A stretch of 8,109 bases of DNA, from positions 1-8,109 of the forward strand of contig JASFYU010000137.1 in assembly GCA_045046905.1 (NCBI GenBank). The letters are read 5' to 3'. Below are positions 4,956 to 8,109 of the stretch, in pieces. Each line of letters opens with the position of its first letter. The first letter of the stretch is position 1. A program made the translations under genes and the position numbers. Below the pieces are notes generated by a model that saw only the letters and a program-made list of their open reading frames with translations, was not told where the DNA came from and did not search any database. The DNA comes from JASFYU01 sp045046905. Lineage in GTDB: Bacteria; Bacteroidota; Bacteroidia; Flavobacteriales; Flavobacteriaceae.

Positions 4956-6116
4956 ATGGCCATGACAACAAGAAAAGGTTTTCGGTTTTCTACCTACGAG
5001 ACAACCGAACAGACTCCTTTCGAAAAACTTTTCGATATTTTTCAGGAACTTATTACGCATACCTCCGGTGACTTTGATGAGGCCATTGAATGGTTAGGTG
5101 AGTTAGACAAGGAATATGAGCTGACCACCCCCGATTATACCATAGATGATTTTATCGAAGACCTAAAGGCAAAGGGCTATATTCGAGAAGAGTTCGAAGA
5201 TGGTGGCCCAGAAATGGGTGAGGCCGAAGAAGGAGAAGAGGGCAGCGGAAAGGGAAATATTTCGATAACCGCTAAGATGGAGCGCCTCATACGCCAACGG
5301 GCTCTGGAGCAAATCTTTGGTAAGTTGAAGCGCAGCGGTGCAGGAAACCATAGAACAGGCAAGTCGGGTCAGGGAGATGAGCATACCGGTGACTTAAGAG
5401 AATATCGATATGGTGATGGCCTAGAGCATATATCGATGACTGAGAGCCTAAAAAATGCCCAAATCAATCATGGTATCGGTAGCTTTTCATTGACCGAAGA
5501 AGATCTTGTTGTTGAAGACACGCAGTACAAGGCCCAAATGAGTACTGTATTGATGATTGATATCAGTCACAGTATGATTCTGTATGGTGAAGACCGCATT
5601 ACGCCCGCCAAGAAAGTAGCTATGGCCCTGGCCGAATTAATAACCACAAGATACCCAAAAGACACCTTAGATATTCTAGTATTTGGGAATGATGCCTGGC
5701 CCATACCCATAAAAGATTTACCCTACCTGAAAGTAGGTCCCTATCATACCAATACCGTTGCCGGATTGCAGTTGGCGATGGATATGCTACGAAGAAAACG
5801 CAATACCAATAAACAAATTTTTATGATTACCGACGGTAAGCCCAGCTGTCTGCGATTAGCTGATGGCACCTATTATAAGAATAGCGTAGGTCTTGATGAT
5901 TATATCATAGAGAAATGCTACAATATGGCGCGACAGGCACGAAAGTTACATATTCCTATTACTACTTTTATGATCGCTCAAGATCCTTATTTACAGCAAT
6001 TTATTCGGCATTTTACGGAAGCCAATAAGGGCAAAGCCTTTTTTACGGGACTAAAAGGCTTGGGCGAAATGATTTTTGAGGATTATGAGTCGAATCGAAG
6101 AAAAAAATTGAAATAA
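4956..6116 (+). CDS. VWA-domain protein, probable partner of the AAA+ ATPase encoded downstream
   Basis: This 386-residue protein has no signal peptide and is probably cytosolic. Residues 9-80 form a charged, mostly helical N-terminal region. Residues 81-100 are an acidic Gly/Glu-rich linker, and 105-150 are basic and helical (MERLIRQRALEQIFGKLKR). A von Willebrand factor A domain occupies about 195-380. Its metal-ion-dependent adhesion site looks complete: DISHS at 202-206, Thr265 in HTNTVAGL, and Asp293 in MITDGKPS. This arrangement is like the VWA proteins that work with ChlI/MoxR-type AAA+ ATPases (Mg-chelatase D-like or MoxR-partner proteins); such pairs act in cofactor insertion or remodelling of a client protein. 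The matching ATPase is encoded at 6691, two features downstream. The client is unknown. M3 (4962) is an alternative start. Confidence 0.85.
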   Translation: MAMTTRKGFRFSTYETTEQTPFEKLFDIFQELITHTSGDFDEAIEWLGELDKEYELTTPDYTIDDFIEDLKAKGYIREEFEDGGPEMGEAEEGEEGSGKGNISITAKMERLIRQRALEQIFGKLKRSGAGNHRTGKSGQGDEHTGDLREYRYGDGLEHISMTESLKNAQINHGIGSFSLTEEDLVVEDTQYKAQMSTVLMIDISHSMILYGEDRITPAKKVAMALAELITTRYPKDTLDILVFGNDAWPIPIKDLPYLKVGPYHTNTVAGLQLAMDMLRRKRNTNKQIFMITDGKPSCLRLADGTYYKNSVGLDDYIIEKCYNMARQARKLHIPITTFMIAQDPYLQQFIRHFTEANKGKAFFTGLKGLGEMIFEDYESNRRKKLK

Positions 6117-6129
6117 TAGCAAGTGTTTT

Positions 6130-6582
6130 ATGGATGATATAAATAGAAAAAAAGCTTGGTATCAAAGAACAAGAAGTTGGTTACTGATTATCACAACGCT
6201 TTTTGTCCTCCTGTTTATATGGGTTTTACCTTCAGAATTACCTCGAAACATTGCGTATTTGGGTAAAGCATATTCTGAGCCTGAAATTTGTAATAATGCG
6301 CTTGAAATAGCCAAAAAGAATAAACGGACAAAAGAGGTTTTGGGGCAATTAGATCCCATGGGGGCGTTAGCACTTCTTGAAGGCGCTGTGCATTATTCAA
6401 AGGATGGTAATAAGGTGGCGATTACAATCAAAGTAGCCGGTTCTAAAACAAAAAATAAAATAAAGTCAAACATAGATATTGTTGCCCAGAAGAAGGCCGG
6501 TGAGTGGGAATATCAAAAAATTCAAATTCGAATTAAAGGTCCCGTTGAAATGAAAGAAACCATTCCGATACTGTTGAAATAG
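6130..6582 (+). CDS. Small membrane-anchored protein resembling the Coa1 family
   Basis: The 150-residue product has a basic N-terminus (RKKAWYQRTR), one membrane segment at about residues 17-33, and a soluble domain of about 115 residues expected outside the cytoplasm. The soluble part reads as a helix (about 52-64), then EVLGQLDP (69-76), then beta strands KVAITIKVAGSKTKNK (95-110) and IDIVAQKKAGEWEYQKI (115-131). The order helix, LG turn, GSK-like strand turn and a Trp-containing strand matches what I recall of the cytochrome oxidase assembly factor Coa1 (and the similar Tim21 fold). That match is from memory and moderate in strength. It starts 13 nt after the VWA gene, so it is probably co-transcribed with it. 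It is an unusual insert between the VWA gene and the AAA+ gene. A role in that system or in respiratory complex assembly are both possible. Confidence 0.62.
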   Translation: MDDINRKKAWYQRTRSWLLIITTLFVLLFIWVLPSELPRNIAYLGKAYSEPEICNNALEIAKKNKRTKEVLGQLDPMGALALLEGAVHYSKDGNKVAITIKVAGSKTKNKIKSNIDIVAQKKAGEWEYQKIQIRIKGPVEMKETIPILLK

Positions 6583-6583
6583 T

Positions 6584-6675
6584 AAAAGTGAACAGTGAAA
6601 AGTAGAAAGTAGAAAACATAAGGCTTTTGTGAGGAACGAAGCAATCTGTTTGTTATCAGTGAAGAGTCAAAAGTA
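6584..6675 (+). repeat. Heptamer repeat array III with one 43-bp core
   Basis: The array starts one base after the stop codon of the Coa1-like gene. Four 7-mers (AAAAGTG, AACAGTG, AAAAGTA, GAAAGTA) precede the core and three (ATCAGTG, AAGAGTC, AAAAGTA) follow it. It fills nearly all of the 108-bp gap before the AAA+ gene and lies between genes that look functionally linked. Confidence 0.87.
6612..6654 (+). repeat. 43-bp core repeat, copy 5
   Basis: Starts GAAAACATAAGGC and ends AATCTGTTTGTT. It differs from copies 1-3 in the left part (AAGG for AACG, TTTTGTGAGG for TTTTGCGAGG), but GAGGAACGAAGC is intact. Confidence 0.88.
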
Positions 6676-6690
6676 ATACCTAGAAAAACT
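6676..6690. other. Short leader of the AAA+ gene
   Basis: The 15 bases between the last heptamer and ATG 6691 (ATACCTAGAAAAACT) contain no Shine-Dalgarno-like sequence and no promoter consensus. The A-rich leader is ordinary for this phylum. The gene may be read through from upstream. Confidence 0.45.
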
Positions 6691-8109
6691 ATGAAGCATA
6701 CCAATATAAAAACACTTGCTGAACTCAAAAAAGCAGGCTACAAAAGCAAGAGTATTAAAGATGAGCTACGCGATAACCTGCGTGAAAAAATAAAAAAAGG
6801 AGAAGACAGCTTTGCCGGTGTTTGGGGGTATGAGAATACGGTGATTCCTGAGTTGGAGCGGGCGATACTTTCACGTCATAACATCAATTTATTAGGTTTG
6901 CGTGGGCAGGCCAAGACCCGATTGGCAAGGTTGATGGTCAATCTCTTAGATGAGTATATTCCGATTGTAGAAGGTTCTGAAATTAATGACGACCCTTTTA
7001 AACCCATGTCGAGATATGCCAAGGAACGTATCAAGGAAAAAGGAGGTAAAACACCAATCTCTTGGTTACACCGTGACGAACGGTTTTATGAAAAGTTGGC
7101 TACTCCTGACGTTACCGTGGCTGATTTAATTGGTGATGTAGATCCAATAAAGGCTGCCAATTTAAAATTGTCATATGCCGATGATAGGGTAATCCATTTT
7201 GGAATGATTCCCCGTGCAAATCGATGTATTTTTGTAATCAATGAACTTCCGGATCTGCAAGCGAGAATACAGGTATCTCTTTTTAATATTCTCGAAGAAG
7301 GCGATATTCAGATTCGTGGTTTTAAGTTGCGCCTCCCCCTAGATATTCAATTTGTATTTACGGCCAATCCTGAGGATTATACCAATAGAGGCAGTATTGT
7401 CACCCCTTTAAAAGATAGGATAGGATCACAGATTTTAACTCACTATCCTGAAGATATTGAAACCGCCCGTAAAATTACCGAGCAAGAGTCCAATCTCGAT
7501 AAACGCCAGACTGATGCGGTTTACGTTCCTGATATGGCCAAAGACCTATTGGAACAAATCAGTTTTGAAGCCAGAAATAGTGAGTATGTCGATGCGAAAA
7601 GTGGCGTAAGTGCCCGTACCAGTATAACGGCATTTGAAAACCTTTTAAGTACCGCAGAACGTAGATTATTATTAGGCGGCGCCGATAGTACAGTACTACG
7701 ATTGAGTGATTTTTTAGGCGTGATTCCCGCAATTACCGGAAAAATTGAACTTGTATATGAAGGCGAGCAGGAAGGTGCCGATGCTATTGCGGCCATTTTA
7801 ATCGATGAAGCCGTGAAATCTTTATTCTCTAGGTATTTCCCGAAAATAAACAAGCTCGAAAAGAAAGATGCTGAAACGCCCTATGATGAATTATTACACT
7901 GGTTTTTTGAAGGTGAAGGTTTTGAATTATTAGATGATTTTACTGATCAGGAGTACAGAAGAATGTTAGATAGTATTGCTCCATTGAATCAAATGATAAA
8001 GGAGTACCAAGCTGGTTTCATGAAAAAAGACAGTTATTTTTTAAAAGAATTGCTGTTATGGGGCTTGGTCGCCCATAAAAGATTAAGTAAACAACGCTTC
8101 TCAGAAGGC
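6691..8109 (+). CDS. ChlI/MoxR-like AAA+ ATPase (3' end outside window)
   Basis: The frame runs open for 473 codons from ATG 6691 to the window edge. After about 50 charged N-terminal residues comes an AAA+ core related to magnesium-chelatase I and MoxR. The Walker A is GLRGQAKT at 69-76, with Ala74 where Gly is usual and Lys75-Thr76 kept. The Walker B is IFVINE at 180-185, with Asn184 in place of Asp and Glu185 kept. The block after it, ELPDLQARIQVSLFNILEEG, matches the helix of MoxR/ChlI proteins. A sensor-1 region follows (FTANPEDY, 223-230), and LKDR (240-243) gives Arg243 as the candidate Arg finger. I recall these P-loop and Walker B forms from a Bacteroidota subgroup of these ATPases, so they may be family features rather than damage. 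The expected partner is the VWA protein at 4956. The C-terminal part, from about 270, is helical. Confidence 0.85.
   Translation, partial: MKHTNIKTLAELKKAGYKSKSIKDELRDNLREKIKKGEDSFAGVWGYENTVIPELERAILSRHNINLLGLRGQAKTRLARLMVNLLDEYIPIVEGSEINDDPFKPMSRYAKERIKEKGGKTPISWLHRDERFYEKLATPDVTVADLIGDVDPIKAANLKLSYADDRVIHFGMIPRANRCIFVINELPDLQARIQVSLFNILEEGDIQIRGFKLRLPLDIQFVFTANPEDYTNRGSIVTPLKDRIGSQILTHYPEDIETARKITEQESNLDKRQTDAVYVPDMAKDLLEQISFEARNSEYVDAKSGVSARTSITAFENLLSTAERRLLLGGADSTVLRLSDFLGVIPAITGKIELVYEGEQEGADAIAAILIDEAVKSLFSRYFPKINKLEKKDAETPYDELLHWFFEGEGFELLDDFTDQEYRRMLDSIAPLNQMIKEYQAGFMKKDSYFLKELLLWGLVAHKRLSKQRFSEG

Noticed and set aside
5163..5384. Minus-strand frames opposite the VWA gene
   Set aside because: They lie entirely inside a coding gene with a strong domain assignment and show no recognisable protein features.
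7521..7853. Minus-strand frame of 110 codons opposite the AAA+ gene
   Set aside because: The + strand frame is continuous from 6691 to the window end with clear AAA+ motifs; the antisense frame has no recognisable features.

Overview
The window looks like a chromosomal segment of a marine-type Flavobacteriaceae (Bacteroidota). The basis is a TonB-dependent receptor paired with a DUF4249 lipoprotein, weak or absent Shine-Dalgarno sequences, a TAnnTTTG-like promoter element, and a VWA/AAA+ pair of the sort seen in that phylum. Every gene I can support is on the + strand. No rRNA, tRNA, CRISPR array or insertion sequence was recognised.

Layout: (1) 3-2331 holds the C-terminal 492 residues of an outer-membrane TonB-dependent receptor and, 4 nt downstream, a DUF4249 lipoprotein; together they look like an outer-membrane uptake pair. 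(2) 2341-2756 is a repeat array built from 7-nt units (consensus NNNAGTR) with three copies of a 43-bp core. (3) 2757-3067 is an AT-rich gene-free stretch with a near-perfect 28-bp palindrome and other promoter-proximal motifs. (4) 3068-4586 holds two genes overlapping by 14 nt: a LicC-like sugar/choline-phosphate-type nucleotidyltransferase and a CDP-alcohol phosphatidyltransferase. They probably form a two-step route that activates a phospho-alcohol with CTP and moves it onto a lipid. (5) 4660-4791 is a second heptamer array with one core. (6) 4956-6582 holds a VWA-domain protein with a complete MIDAS and a small membrane-anchored protein resembling the Coa1 family. (7) 6584-6675 is a third heptamer array with one core, starting one base after a stop codon. 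(8) 6691 to the window end is a ChlI/MoxR-like AAA+ ATPase, cut by the window edge, which is the expected partner of the VWA protein.

The most unusual structure is the dispersed repeat family. Five 43-bp cores, all in one orientation, sit in arrays that keep a 7-nt lattice: the spacers between consecutive cores are exactly 77 (11 x 7) and 35 (5 x 7) bp. Two of these arrays bracket the AT-rich lipid-head-group gene pair, which makes that pair look like a cassette. All functional assignments come from reading motifs by eye; no homology search was run.
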